DNA from: DASYPQ01 sp041488095
Lineage (GTDB): Bacteria > Planctomycetota > UBA1135 > GCA-002686595
NCBI GenBank assembly: GCA_041488095.1
Contig: JBGPOP010000008.1
Span: forward strand, 66,050 to 130,049
Length of the DNA: 64,000 nucleotides
Reading direction: 5' to 3'
The first letter of the stretch is position 1. The number at the start of each line of letters is the position of its first letter. The notes beneath the pieces are model-generated. The model was not told the DNA's origin, did no database searches, and saw only the letters and a program-made list of their open reading frames with translations. Shown in pieces: positions 25,791 through 34,821 of this stretch. The translations under genes were made by a program, and so were the position numbers.

Positions 25791-26029
25791 AGCGGGGAGA
25801 GCGACCGTCGGCGGATTCCAGAGGCAGGACCGTGGCTGAGCGGAGGAGCGGAGCGGCCCGGCGGTCCCTCGGGTACTGCCTGAGGTGCGGCAAGCCCTTC
25901 GTCACCGAGAACAGCTGGCACTCGTGCAGCCAAGCGAGCCTCGCGATCCTCCCGTTGACATTCCGCACGCGCTCCGCGAGCCTCGCGCCCTCGGACGACC
26001 GACGTCACCCCGCGAGGATCCGCTCATGA
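25787..26029 (+). CDS. Mini zinc-finger ORF, possible truncated DUF5655-type N-terminus
   Basis: This 80-residue frame has an ATG that overlaps the hydrolase stop (ATGA), and its own stop overlaps the next ATG (ATGA). That gives perfect coupling on both sides. The middle reads LGYCLRCGKPFVTENSWHSC, a C-x2-C...H-x-C motif as at the N-terminus of DUF5655-type proteins. The remainder is short and not family-like. It may be a real small zinc-binding protein or the surviving start of a decayed gene. Confidence 0.45.
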   Translation: MKRGERPSADSRGRTVAERRSGAARRSLGYCLRCGKPFVTENSWHSCSQASLAILPLTFRTRSASLAPSDDRRHPARIRS

Positions 26030-26565
26030 CCGAGTTCAACGCCCAGGCCAAGGCGCGCTACACGAAGCAGGACTACAGCCCGAGGAAGAAGATCGAGGGC
26101 GTGGAGATCGTCGAGCTGAAGCGCTTCAACGACGACGGCGGGTCGATGACGGAGCTCGGGCGGCTCGACCAGGGGGTGCACGCTCAGCTCCCGGGTTTCA
26201 CGGTCAGGCAGGTGAACTACAGCCTGCTCGATCCGCTGGCGATCAAGGCCTTCCACCTGCACACGCGGCAGACGGACGTGTGGTTCGTGCCGCCGTCGGA
26301 CAAGCTGCTCCTCGTGCTCGCGGACGTCCGCAAGGGATCGCCGACGGAGGGAACGATCTTGCGTACCGTGCTCGGCGACGGGAGCTCGCGCCTCGTGAGG
26401 ATCCCGCCGGGCGTCGCGCACGGGTGCAAGAACCTCAGGTCGGCGAGCCCGACCGCGATCCTCTACTTCGTCGACGTGCAGTTCTCGCCGGGCCAGGACA
26501 CGGACGAGGGCCGGCTCCCTTGGGACCACTTCGGGGCGCAGGTGTGGGAGGTCGAGCGGGGATGA
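26026..26565 (+). CDS. RmlC-like cupin, dTDP-4-dehydrorhamnose 3,5-epimerase family
   Basis: This 179-residue cupin has segments matching the RmlC family: VEIVELKRFNDDGGSMTE, VRQVNYSLLDPLAIKAFHLH, VLADVRKGSPTEG and LVRIPPGVAHGCKNL. The substrate-side His is in FHLHTRQT. The family epimerises nucleotide sugars at C3/C5 or acts as related sugar isomerases. No other rhamnose-pathway gene is nearby, so the substrate is open. The ATG overlaps the preceding small ORF's stop. Confidence 0.82.
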   Translation: MTEFNAQAKARYTKQDYSPRKKIEGVEIVELKRFNDDGGSMTELGRLDQGVHAQLPGFTVRQVNYSLLDPLAIKAFHLHTRQTDVWFVPPSDKLLLVLADVRKGSPTEGTILRTVLGDGSSRLVRIPPGVAHGCKNLRSASPTAILYFVDVQFSPGQDTDEGRLPWDHFGAQVWEVERG

Positions 26566-26600
26566 ACCTCCGGCCGAGCTGACGCTTTCGGCAGCCCGAT

Positions 26601-28640
26601 CTACAGGATCTCGAGCAGCCCCGTCCCGTCCCCGGCCAGCAGCGTCCCCGTCTTCGCCAGGTAGTTCAGGTCGCACGAGATCGGCGAGAACCACGGCAAG
26701 AGGTCCTTGTCCGCCACCTGCCCCAGCGCCGCGGCCGCGAAGGCGCGCGCGGACGACGTGAGATCCTTCCGCCCGATCAGATTGAGCAGCGGATCGACCG
26801 TCCGGTCGTCTCCGATCTTCCCGAGCGCGTTCGCGAGCGAGAGCTGCGCCGACTGCCCCTGCGCCTTCGCGAGCATCTCGGCGAGATCCGTCGCGGTCGA
26901 CTTGTCCCCGAGCAGCGCCAGCGCGATCGCCGCTTCCTCGAGCACCGCCGGCCGATACTTCGAGGTCCGCGCGAGCTCCCTGAGCGGCTTCACCGCCTCC
27001 TCCGCGCCGATCATCCCCAGCGCCAGCGCGACGAACCCCTGCCCCTGGTCCTCGGTCGTTTCGCGCAGCCTGTCGAGCAGGATCGGCACCGCCTTCCGGT
27101 CCCGGCACAGGCCCAGCGCGATCGCTCCCGTTCCGATGTGCATCCGCTGCCGAGCGCTCGCGAAATAGGCGCGCAACGTCTCGCGCACCGGCTGCGACGG
27201 CGCGAGATGCCCCCCCGCGCCGGAGGCCGGTGCGCCCGGACGCTCGGGACCGCCCGCAGTCCCACCTCTCCGGTCGAGGATCCGCCGCTCGAGCACGCCG
27301 AGCGCGATCGCCGCCCACGGCCGCGTCATCCCGCGGCTGCGCACGAGCTCGCCCGAGATCATGTTCCGGCACGCGTTCGATCCCTCCTCGTTTCCGTCCG
27401 CAGGCCCCTCGCGCGCGCCGATCTCCGCCAGCGCGACCAGCGCGAAGCACCGCGCCTGCACGTCGGGATCGTCGAGCACCGCCCCGAGCCCGTTGCGGAT
27501 CTTCCGGTCGAGCCCGTCCCCATCCGCGTCTCCGAGCAGTCCGAGGGCCTGCGCAGCACTCTGGAGCACCTCGTTCTCGACCTTCGAGTGCGGTTTCACC
27601 GCGGCGAGGAGCTGCTCGGCCACGTCCGCCCGCAGCGGTTCCGGCGCATCCTGGGCGAGCCGCGCCAGCGCCGTCGCCGCGTGCGCGCGCACGAACGGCC
27701 GCCGCCGAGAATCCTCGAAGATCCCTTTCAGGAATTGCATCTCCGTCTGCCGCGAGATCCATGGCGCGCTCGCGCTCGCGACGCGTTCGGGCTCGAGACG
27801 GTCGAGCGAGAGCGCGATCACCGCCGCGACCTCGACGTCGGGGCTCGCCGCTCGCCGGTTCTGCAGCGCGGCGCACAGCGATCGCGCCACGATCTGCCGC
27901 GCGCGGTTGTTCCCGGCCCTGTCGGCGACGAGTCCCAGTCCGTAGGCCGCGAAGGCGCGCGTCCGCTCGGGCACATCGCCGCCGCCGACGAGCTCCTTTC
28001 CGCGCGTTCCGGCGGTGAGAAGCGCCTCGAGGAAGGGCAGCGACCCCTCGCTCTGCAGGATGCCGAGCGACAACGCCGCGGTCTCGGCGATCTCCTGGTT
28101 TCCGTCGGGGAGGTGCTTGACGAGCAGCGGGATCGCGGAGGATTTCGACGACTCTCCCTCCGGATCTCCGGCGCGCGCGAGCGCGACGAGCGTGCTTCCG
28201 AGGATCTCGGGCGTGCGCTCCGTCTCGAGGAGGTCGCGCAGCGCGGGCACGACGCGCGTCCGCACGCGGTCCGGTGAGGGGCGCGCGTCCGTGCGGCTCC
28301 CCGAAACGATCTCGTCCGCGCCCGTGGCCGGAGCGGCGGTCCCGATGGCCCACTTCAAGTCGAGGTAGGGATCCTGGTTGAAGTGCCACCAGTCCTCCCA
28401 CGAGGCGCGGAGGACGGTCGCGTCGGTCGCGGGGTTCGTGCCCCCCTGGCCTGGTCCGGTCGCAGGCCCGGGTGCGCCGGTGCCCGGACCTGGCCCGGAG
28501 GGAGAGCTGCCTCCGGGCTGGCCGCCCGGCGTCGGGTTGTAGGCGCCTCCGTGCGCAAGCGCGCGTTCCGAAAGCGCACAGACCGCCATCGCACCGGCCG
28601 CGATGGCCGCAGCGAGCCTCGGAACGGACCTGGTTTCCAT
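26601..28640 (-). CDS. Secreted HEAT-repeat protein (paralogue 1)
   Basis: This 679-residue protein has a signal peptide ending near ALAHGGAYN, then a Gly/Pro/Ser-rich linker of about 50 residues. The conserved WWHFNQDPYLDLK is followed by about 12 HEAT/PBS-lyase-like helical repeats (IAETAALSLGILQSEGSLPFL, VEVAAVIALSLDRLEP, ALALGMIGAEEAVKPLREL). It shares the order and many blocks with the next gene upstream, including the last residues LLAGDGTGLLEIL. No catalytic motif is seen, so it is probably a large extracytoplasmic scaffold. The ATG at 28640 opens the signal peptide. A 146-bp gap separates it from its paralogue. Confidence 0.83.
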   Translation of the reverse strand: METRSVPRLAAAIAAGAMAVCALSERALAHGGAYNPTPGGQPGGSSPSGPGPGTGAPGPATGPGQGGTNPATDATVLRASWEDWWHFNQDPYLDLKWAIGTAAPATGADEIVSGSRTDARPSPDRVRTRVVPALRDLLETERTPEILGSTLVALARAGDPEGESSKSSAIPLLVKHLPDGNQEIAETAALSLGILQSEGSLPFLEALLTAGTRGKELVGGGDVPERTRAFAAYGLGLVADRAGNNRARQIVARSLCAALQNRRAASPDVEVAAVIALSLDRLEPERVASASAPWISRQTEMQFLKGIFEDSRRRPFVRAHAATALARLAQDAPEPLRADVAEQLLAAVKPHSKVENEVLQSAAQALGLLGDADGDGLDRKIRNGLGAVLDDPDVQARCFALVALAEIGAREGPADGNEEGSNACRNMISGELVRSRGMTRPWAAIALGVLERRILDRRGGTAGGPERPGAPASGAGGHLAPSQPVRETLRAYFASARQRMHIGTGAIALGLCRDRKAVPILLDRLRETTEDQGQGFVALALGMIGAEEAVKPLRELARTSKYRPAVLEEAAIALALLGDKSTATDLAEMLAKAQGQSAQLSLANALGKIGDDRTVDPLLNLIGRKDLTSSARAFAAAALGQVADKDLLPWFSPISCDLNYLAKTGTLLAGDGTGLLEIL

Positions 28641-28786
28641 CTCGATTTCCCGGCCTTGAAGCTGCGCGCGACCAGAATGCCCAGCTGCCGCGGCGGTGGC
28701 CCCAACGACTTCGGGGTACACAGCAAGCCTCGGTCCGCGATGCGGGGCGTGGATCGATCGGGAGCCGCAGATCGCCCGGGCCGCGT

Positions 28787-30847
28787 TCACAGGATCTCGA
28801 GCAGCCCCGTCCCGTCCCCGGCGAGAAGCGAAGCCGTGCAGGCCCGGTAGTTCAGGCCGCAGGAGATCGTCGAGTGCCAGGGCAGCGGGCTCTCGTCCGC
28901 CACGCCGCCGAGCGCCGCCGCGGCGAGACCGCGCGCCGAGGCCTGCAGATCCTTGCGCGCGATCAAGGCCAGGAGAGGATCGACGCTGCGAGCGTCGCCG
29001 ATGAATCCCAGCGCGGCGGCGAGCGAGGCCTGCGCCGCCAGGCCGCGCGCCTCTCCGAGGAGCCTCGCGATCTCGGGCGCGGTCTGCTTGTCCCCCAGCA
29101 GCGCCAGCGCCTCCGCGGCCTGTTCGAGCAGAGCCGGACGGTAGCTCGAACCCTTCACGAGATCGCGCAGGGCCGGCGCGGCGTCGGCCGACCCCAGCAT
29201 GCCGAGCGCGAGCGCGATGTAGCCCTGCCCGGTGTCCTCGTTCGTGTCCGCGAGCCTCGAGCGCAGCATCGTCTCCGCCTTCGTCTCGCGGCACAGGCCC
29301 AGGGCGATCGCGCCGGCGCCGACCTCGTTGCGCCCGCGCGCGCTGGCGAGCCACTCGCGCAGGACCTGGCGTGCCGGGTCCGAGGGCTTGGCTCCTCGGT
29401 CCATGAGTCGCCGCTCGAGAATCCCCAACGCGAGCGCCGCCCACGGCTTCGACGTGCTCTTGCCGCGCAGGACCTCGTTCAAGAGCGCGGCGCGGCACTC
29501 CTGCTCGCCCGGCGGCTCACCGGTGCCGACCTCCTCGCCTCCACCCGGGCGCGCGCCGATCTCGGCCAGGGCGATCAGGGCGAATGAGCGCGCCTGGGGG
29601 TCGGAGTCGTCGAGCGTGTGCACGAGCGCGGCGCGGACCTTCCGATCGATCGCGCCGGAGCCGGCGTCCGCGAGCCGTCCGAGAGCCTGGATGCAGCTCA
29701 GCACGATCTCGTTCTCGAGCTTCGCTTCCTTGCGCAGGGCAATCAGCAGGAGCTCGGCGACCTCCGTGCGCAGCGGCGCGGGCGCGACCTCCGCCAGGCG
29801 GGCGAGCGCGGTGGCTGCGTGCGCGCGCACCAGCCGGTGGTTCCTCGGGTCGGAGTAGAACCGGATCAGGTGGCGCAGGACCGTCTGGCGCGAGATCCAT
29901 GGCGCGCTCGTGCTCTCGATCGGCTCGATGTCGATGGGGTCGAGCGAGAGCCCGATCGCGGCGGCGACCTGCACATCGGGGTTCGCGCGCCGGTCGTCCA
30001 GCGCGTCGATCAGGGCGCGAGCGACCATCTGGCGGGTGCGGTTCTGGCCGGCGCGTTCGGCAGCGAGTCCCAGGCCGAACGCGGCGAAGGCGCGCGTGCG
30101 CGCGGGAACCTCCTTGTTGCCGACGAGCTTCGCCCCGCGCGCGTCGGCGGCGAGCAGGTCCGTGAGAGGGGGGATCGCCGCCTCGCTACGCGAGATGCCG
30201 AGCGCGAGCGCGGCGGTCTCGGCGATCTCCTGGTTCGCGTCCGCGAGCGCGAGGACCAGGCGCGGGATCGCTGACGACTCGGGCGGGAGATCGGCCGGCT
30301 CGCCGATGCGGGCGAGCGCGACGAGCGCGCCGGTCGTGATGTCGTTCGCCCGTTCGGATTCGAGGAGGTGCGCGAGCGCCGGGACGATGCGCTGCCGGAC
30401 GAGGTCGCGGGAGGGGATGGCCGTCGTCGAGGAGGAGGGGATGACGTCCGCGCCGCCCGAGGTGAAGGTCGTCCTGGCGACCGCGCGCTTCAGCTCGAGG
30501 TAGGGGTCCTTGTTGAAGTGCCACCAGGTCTCCCACGAATCGAGACCCTGCGAGTCCGGCCCGCCCGTCGCGACGGAGCCCGGTCCGCGCGAGGCCCCTC
30601 CGGTCGAGGGCGGCTGCGCTCCGGTGGGATTGTTGGAAGGTCCGCCCGTGGCGGGCCCCGGAGGAGCCGAAGCACCGGGCGATCCTGATCCGCCCCCCGG
30701 CGGGCCGGGCGGTGTCGGTCCGGTGTAGCCGCCTCCCCCGTTGCCGGGCTTGACGGGCGGGAGGATGCCTCCGTGCGCGAGTCCGCTGCTTCCGAGAAGG
30801 CACGCCGCGAGCATCGTGGCGATCGGGCGGGCGAGACGTCGTTTCAT
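28787..30847 (-). CDS. Secreted HEAT-repeat protein (paralogue 2)
   Basis: This protein of about 686 residues is collinear with the gene at 26601. It has a signal peptide (MKRRLARPIATMLAACLLG), a Gly/Pro-rich linker, WWHFNKDPYLELK, a dozen HEAT repeats and the same C-terminal LLAGDGTGLLEIL. Clear tandem duplication followed by divergence is the simplest history. Two ATGs lie side by side (30850 and 30847). I prefer the second because AGG lies 5 nt upstream. The repeats vary more than the two ends do, which suggests the ends carry the shared function. Confidence 0.83.
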   Translation of the reverse strand: MKRRLARPIATMLAACLLGSSGLAHGGILPPVKPGNGGGGYTGPTPPGPPGGGSGSPGASAPPGPATGGPSNNPTGAQPPSTGGASRGPGSVATGGPDSQGLDSWETWWHFNKDPYLELKRAVARTTFTSGGADVIPSSSTTAIPSRDLVRQRIVPALAHLLESERANDITTGALVALARIGEPADLPPESSAIPRLVLALADANQEIAETAALALGISRSEAAIPPLTDLLAADARGAKLVGNKEVPARTRAFAAFGLGLAAERAGQNRTRQMVARALIDALDDRRANPDVQVAAAIGLSLDPIDIEPIESTSAPWISRQTVLRHLIRFYSDPRNHRLVRAHAATALARLAEVAPAPLRTEVAELLLIALRKEAKLENEIVLSCIQALGRLADAGSGAIDRKVRAALVHTLDDSDPQARSFALIALAEIGARPGGGEEVGTGEPPGEQECRAALLNEVLRGKSTSKPWAALALGILERRLMDRGAKPSDPARQVLREWLASARGRNEVGAGAIALGLCRETKAETMLRSRLADTNEDTGQGYIALALGMLGSADAAPALRDLVKGSSYRPALLEQAAEALALLGDKQTAPEIARLLGEARGLAAQASLAAALGFIGDARSVDPLLALIARKDLQASARGLAAAALGGVADESPLPWHSTISCGLNYRACTASLLAGDGTGLLEIL

Positions 30848-31024
30848 CATTGCCTGTTCGGGAGGGCTGCCGGTCGCAGGGCCCTGGACCGAGAGCCGGA
30901 CTAGACCATGAATCATGGGAAGTTGCAGGTTGGCAAGGATTCTCGGCCCGCGAGACCACGAGCCCCGCGGGGTCGAGTCGTCCACCCGGGGAACAGCGCT
31001 GTCGGCCCGGCTCGAGCCGCCTCC

Positions 31025-32407
31025 CTACCTCGCCGCTTCGGTGATCTCGATCATCCGCTCGAGCGCAAGGCGGGCGTCGCGGATCAGCTCCTTGCGCTCC
31101 GCCTCGCCCAGCCGATCCCGCTCCGCCGTCAGCTCGTTCATCGCGTCGCCCGCGAGCACGCGATTGATGTCGGGCGGCGTGCCTTTGCGCAGGAGGTCGA
31201 GCATCCCGGCGAGGTGCGGCGGGTCGTTGCGGCTCATCGTCGCGCAGCCGCAGCCGGCGCTCGCGAACTTCTTGTCGGGGATGTCGGCGAGGTGCACGAC
31301 CTCGACGCCGCGCAGCTTCGCCTGCTCGCGCGCGTTGCGCACGAAGTGGCCCTCCGTGCCGATCGCGAGCTTCGTCCCCGCGGGCGTGGCCATCACCTGC
31401 TTCCACAGGTAGTCGGTCGAGCCCGATCCGTCCGCCGCCTTCACGACCTCGATCGGCGACTCGGGGTGAACGATCACGCGCCAGCCGCGCGCGCGCCACC
31501 ACTCGACGTGCTCCTTCGTGAACACCGTGTGCACGCCGCAGTAGCTGCCCCACAGGATCATCTCGGCGCGGTCGAGCGCGGCGAGCCCTCCGGGCACCGT
31601 CTTCTCGTCGATCTTCAGCCGCTGCTGCCACACCTGCGGGTCGGGGAGCGCGACGACGCGCGCGAGATCCATCCCGAGCTTCGCGCCCGTGTTGCGGCCG
31701 AGGTGGACGTCGGGCACGAACAGGACCTTCTTGCCCTTCTTGCGGACCCAGTCGACGACGAGGTGCGCGTTCGAGCTCGTGCACACCGCGCCGCCGGTCC
31801 GGCCCGCGAGCGCCTTCAGCCGCCCGCCCGTGTTCATGTACGCGACCACCGCGAGGTCGCCGCCGTACCGCTCGAGGAGCTGCTCGGCCGCCGGCAGGAC
31901 CATCCAGTCCTTCGCCATCATCTCCATCGTGCAGCCGGCCTTCGGGTTCGTGATCCACACCCTCTGGTCGTCGGCCGCGAGGATCGCGATCGCCTCGGCC
32001 ATGAAGTGGACGGCCGACTCGACGATCACCTTCTTCTCGGGGTGCTTCGAGGCTTGCAGCGCGAGCTGGTAGCTGTCGGCGACCTTGCCGCCGTAGCGCT
32101 CGACGAGCTTGACGATCTCCCCCCCCATGTAGAAGTGGGCCAGGAGCAGAAGGCTGTCGCCGAAGTGCTTCTGCGCCGGGATCGCGTATCGGTCGAGCCA
32201 GGGGAGCACCGTCTCCGGCTTGCGGTCCTTCAGCGCCAGGTACTCTTCGGCGTACTGCTTGAACTCCGCCTGGTACCAGTCGAGCGGCAGATCCGTCTGG
32301 CAGATCGGGATCTCGGGGACGAGCCGGATGCCCGAGGAGGCGATCGCGCCGGTCTTGTAGCGGTGGCTGGGGACCGTCGAGGGAGTGGAGCTCACGTGTC
32401 GAAGCAT
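31025..32407 (-). CDS. nadA: Quinolinate synthase A
   Basis: This 460-residue 4Fe-4S enzyme condenses iminoaspartate with dihydroxyacetone phosphate in NAD synthesis. The three cluster cysteines are recognisable: C159 in NPKAGCTME, C290 in WGSYCGVHT and C386 or C388 in SAGCGCATMSRN. Other family blocks are AVCTSSNAH, VLFVPDVHLGRN, HPESPIEVV and AIGTEGHFV. It is about 100 residues longer than E. coli NadA, mostly at the N-terminus and in inserts between subdomains. A long-form NadA occurs in several phyla. nadB and nadC are not in the window. ATG 32407 and GTG 32395 are both possible starts. Confidence 0.9.
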   Translation of the reverse strand: MLRHVSSTPSTVPSHRYKTGAIASSGIRLVPEIPICQTDLPLDWYQAEFKQYAEEYLALKDRKPETVLPWLDRYAIPAQKHFGDSLLLLAHFYMGGEIVKLVERYGGKVADSYQLALQASKHPEKKVIVESAVHFMAEAIAILAADDQRVWITNPKAGCTMEMMAKDWMVLPAAEQLLERYGGDLAVVAYMNTGGRLKALAGRTGGAVCTSSNAHLVVDWVRKKGKKVLFVPDVHLGRNTGAKLGMDLARVVALPDPQVWQQRLKIDEKTVPGGLAALDRAEMILWGSYCGVHTVFTKEHVEWWRARGWRVIVHPESPIEVVKAADGSGSTDYLWKQVMATPAGTKLAIGTEGHFVRNAREQAKLRGVEVVHLADIPDKKFASAGCGCATMSRNDPPHLAGMLDLLRKGTPPDINRVLAGDAMNELTAERDRLGEAERKELIRDARLALERMIEITEAAR

Positions 32408-32461
32408 AGCCCGCACAGGAGAGGCAGGGAACCGCTCCGACGTTAGACTCTGCGGCCGCTC

Positions 32462-34495
32462 ATGAATGCGCTCTGGATCGCCGCGATCGCCGTTCTCCTC
32501 GACGTCCGCTCGCTCACGGACGTCGAGATCCCGGCCGGCCGCCCGCTCGTCGTGCACCGCGATGCGAAGGTGAAGCCCGCCGAGTACCTCCGCGCGCCGC
32601 TCGGCAAGGACGGCCGCGACGGCGTCATCGTGATCGACAAGCAGAAGAACCTGACCCTCGACCTCACCGGCGTCGACCTGCGCGGCACGCCGAAGGGCAC
32701 GGACCTCGACAAGAACGTCGGGTGGGGGATCGTCCTCTCCGATTGCGAAGGCGTCACGATCCGCGGGGGCAGGCTCGGCGGCTACAAGGGGTGCATCGTC
32801 GCCACCCGCTGCAAGAAGCTCGTCCTCGACGGCGTGACCTTCGACGGCTGGTACGGCATGCACCTGCTTTCGACGACCGCAGCCGAGGACGGCTCGGACT
32901 GGCTCTACCCGCACGAGAACGACCAGGACCAATGGATCCTGAACTACGGCGGTGCGATCAGCCTGACCGACTGCAGCGAAGCCACGATCGAGAGCTGCCA
33001 TGGTCGCCACGGGCAGAACGGGATCCTGCTGACGCGCTCCTCCGGATGCTCGATCCACGACGACGACTTCTCGTTCCTCTCCGGTTGGGGCCTGGCGATG
33101 TACCGCTCGTCGAAGAACGTCGTCAGCCACGACCTCTTCGACTACTGCGTGCGCGGCTACAGCCACGGCGTGTACTGGCGCGGACAGGACTCGACCGGGA
33201 TCCTCATGTTCGAGCGCTGCTGCGACAACCTGTTCGCCTACGACTCCGCGACGCACGGCGGCGACGGCCTCTTCCTCTTCGCCGGCATGGACACCGTCCA
33301 AGGGCGCGCGTTCCAGAAAGGCGAAATGGACGCGGGCGGCGCCGACCGCAACATCTGGTACCGGAACGACTTCTCGTTCGCGGTCGCCAACGCGATCGAG
33401 GCCACCTTCTCCCGCGACAACTGGGCGATCGAGAACAAGCTCTCCGGCTCCCACCAGCACGGCGTGTGGGGCGGCTACTCCTCGCGCATGGTTGTGTTGA
33501 AAAATGAGATCGACGGCACCCTCGGCGGCGGCGTCTCGATCGAGCACGGCCAGGAGTGCGCCCTGGCCGAGAACCGGATCCACGAAAACGAGATCGGCGT
33601 CGAGCTGTGGTGGGACGAGGACAAGGACCTCGTGGGTGGGCCCTACGGGAAGCACCGCGACACGTCCTCCCGCGACAACTGGATCCTGGCCAACGACTTC
33701 GCGGACAACGCGCGCGACCTCGCGCTCACCAAGACGGACCACGTGATCCTCGGCGACAACCGCTGGGTCAAGTCGAAGGGATCGATCGAAGGGGAGGGAA
33801 TCCGGATCGACCTGCTGATCGGCCAGGGCGGCGCGCGCGCGAGCGCGGTGATCCACGGCGCCAGCATGGACAAGTGGGACGGCAAGGACCCCGCCTGGCT
33901 CGCCGAGGCGCGCGAGTGGAAGTGTCCCGAGGTGCCCGGCAAGCTCGCGACCTTCGCAGCCGACCGCGGCGAGAAGCAGGGCCTCGACACGATCGTGATG
34001 GGCGAGTGGGGGCCGTGGGACTTCCGCTCGGGCGAGCCGCGGCCCAAGCAGCGTCTGCCCGGCGGACTGCTCATGGGATGCTCGTGGGACTCGACCTGGT
34101 TCTCGTGGAAGGACGGACCCGATCCGCGCGAGAAAGCCGACCTCTGGCGCGCGCTCGTGAAGAAGCCCGTCGCGAAGAGCACGGTCGGGACCTGGACGGA
34201 TCCCTGGGGCGGAGACGCGGAGGTCCGGAAGAAGGTCGGGAACGACCGCTTCGGACTGATCGCCGAAACGCACCTCGACGTCCGCCAGGGCGGCAAGCAC
34301 CGACTCTCCGTCGTCAGCGACGACGGCGTGCGCGTGAAGGTCGACGGAGCGACGGCGTTCGAGGACTGGACCTGGCACGCGCCACGGCGCGGCGATGCCG
34401 AGATCGAGCTCTCACCCGGCCAGCACCGCTTCGAGATCGAGTACTTCCAGATCGACGGCGCGACGGCCCTTTCGGTCGATCTCGTGAAGGAGTAG
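32462..34495 (+). CDS. Secreted right-handed beta-helix protein with C-terminal PA14-like domain
   Basis: This 677-residue protein has an N-terminal signal (MNALWIAAIAVLLDVRS). Residues about 60-430 form a parallel beta-helix of the NosD/PbH1 type with repeated short N/D-G turns (GVTIRGGRLGGYKGCIV, ATIESCHGRHGQNGILL, ALAENRIHENEIGVELW). The last 150 residues resemble a PA14/lectin-like module (RFGLIAETHLDVRQGGKH, VVSDDGVRVKVDGATAFEDW, IEYFQIDGATALSVDL), which suggests carbohydrate binding. A polysaccharide lyase or epimerase role is possible, but no catalytic residues can be assigned. TAGACT lies 12 nt before the ATG with no ribosome site. Confidence 0.8.
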   Translation: MNALWIAAIAVLLDVRSLTDVEIPAGRPLVVHRDAKVKPAEYLRAPLGKDGRDGVIVIDKQKNLTLDLTGVDLRGTPKGTDLDKNVGWGIVLSDCEGVTIRGGRLGGYKGCIVATRCKKLVLDGVTFDGWYGMHLLSTTAAEDGSDWLYPHENDQDQWILNYGGAISLTDCSEATIESCHGRHGQNGILLTRSSGCSIHDDDFSFLSGWGLAMYRSSKNVVSHDLFDYCVRGYSHGVYWRGQDSTGILMFERCCDNLFAYDSATHGGDGLFLFAGMDTVQGRAFQKGEMDAGGADRNIWYRNDFSFAVANAIEATFSRDNWAIENKLSGSHQHGVWGGYSSRMVVLKNEIDGTLGGGVSIEHGQECALAENRIHENEIGVELWWDEDKDLVGGPYGKHRDTSSRDNWILANDFADNARDLALTKTDHVILGDNRWVKSKGSIEGEGIRIDLLIGQGGARASAVIHGASMDKWDGKDPAWLAEAREWKCPEVPGKLATFAADRGEKQGLDTIVMGEWGPWDFRSGEPRPKQRLPGGLLMGCSWDSTWFSWKDGPDPREKADLWRALVKKPVAKSTVGTWTDPWGGDAEVRKKVGNDRFGLIAETHLDVRQGGKHRLSVVSDDGVRVKVDGATAFEDWTWHAPRRGDAEIELSPGQHRFEIEYFQIDGATALSVDLVKE

Positions 34496-34528
34496 CGCTC
34501 TTCAGCGGGCGAGGGTTGCCATCCCGCC

Positions 34529-34801
34529 TCACGCTCTCCACAGCGTCCACGCGCCGAGCGCGAGGAATCCCAGCCCCACGGCCCAGCGCAGCACGCGGAC
34601 CGGGATCGCCCGGGTCACGACGTCGCCCGCCAGCACGCCGATCGCGGTGACCGCGCACAGCGCCGATGCGGCGGCGAGGAAGACCGTCCACTTCCCGCCG
34701 GGGTTCTCGGACGCGTAGAGCACGGTCGCGATCTGGGTCTTGTCGCCCATCTCGGCCAGGAAGACGGTGACGAACACGGTGGCGAAGAGCTTGGGTTCCA
34801 T
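34529..34801 (-). CDS. Half-size TMEM165/GDT1-family cation transporter
   Basis: This 90-residue membrane protein has three predicted helices and the signature EMGDKTQ at 17-23. Most GDT1/UPF0016 proteins carry two such modules, and single-module members are thought to assemble as pairs. Manganese or calcium export is the known family role. No second half-gene is adjacent, so a homodimer is implied. It is 20 bp downstream of the 980-aa repeat protein on the same strand. Confidence 0.82.
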   Translation of the reverse strand: MEPKLFATVFVTVFLAEMGDKTQIATVLYASENPGGKWTVFLAAASALCAVTAIGVLAGDVVTRAIPVRVLRWAVGLGFLALGAWTLWRA

Positions 34802-34821
34802 GGCGCTCGCGCGAAACTCCT

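Noticed and set aside
32408..34378. N-terminal extension of the nadA frame to 1,117 codons
   Set aside because: The extension is antisense to the beta-helix gene and shows no NadA-like sequence.
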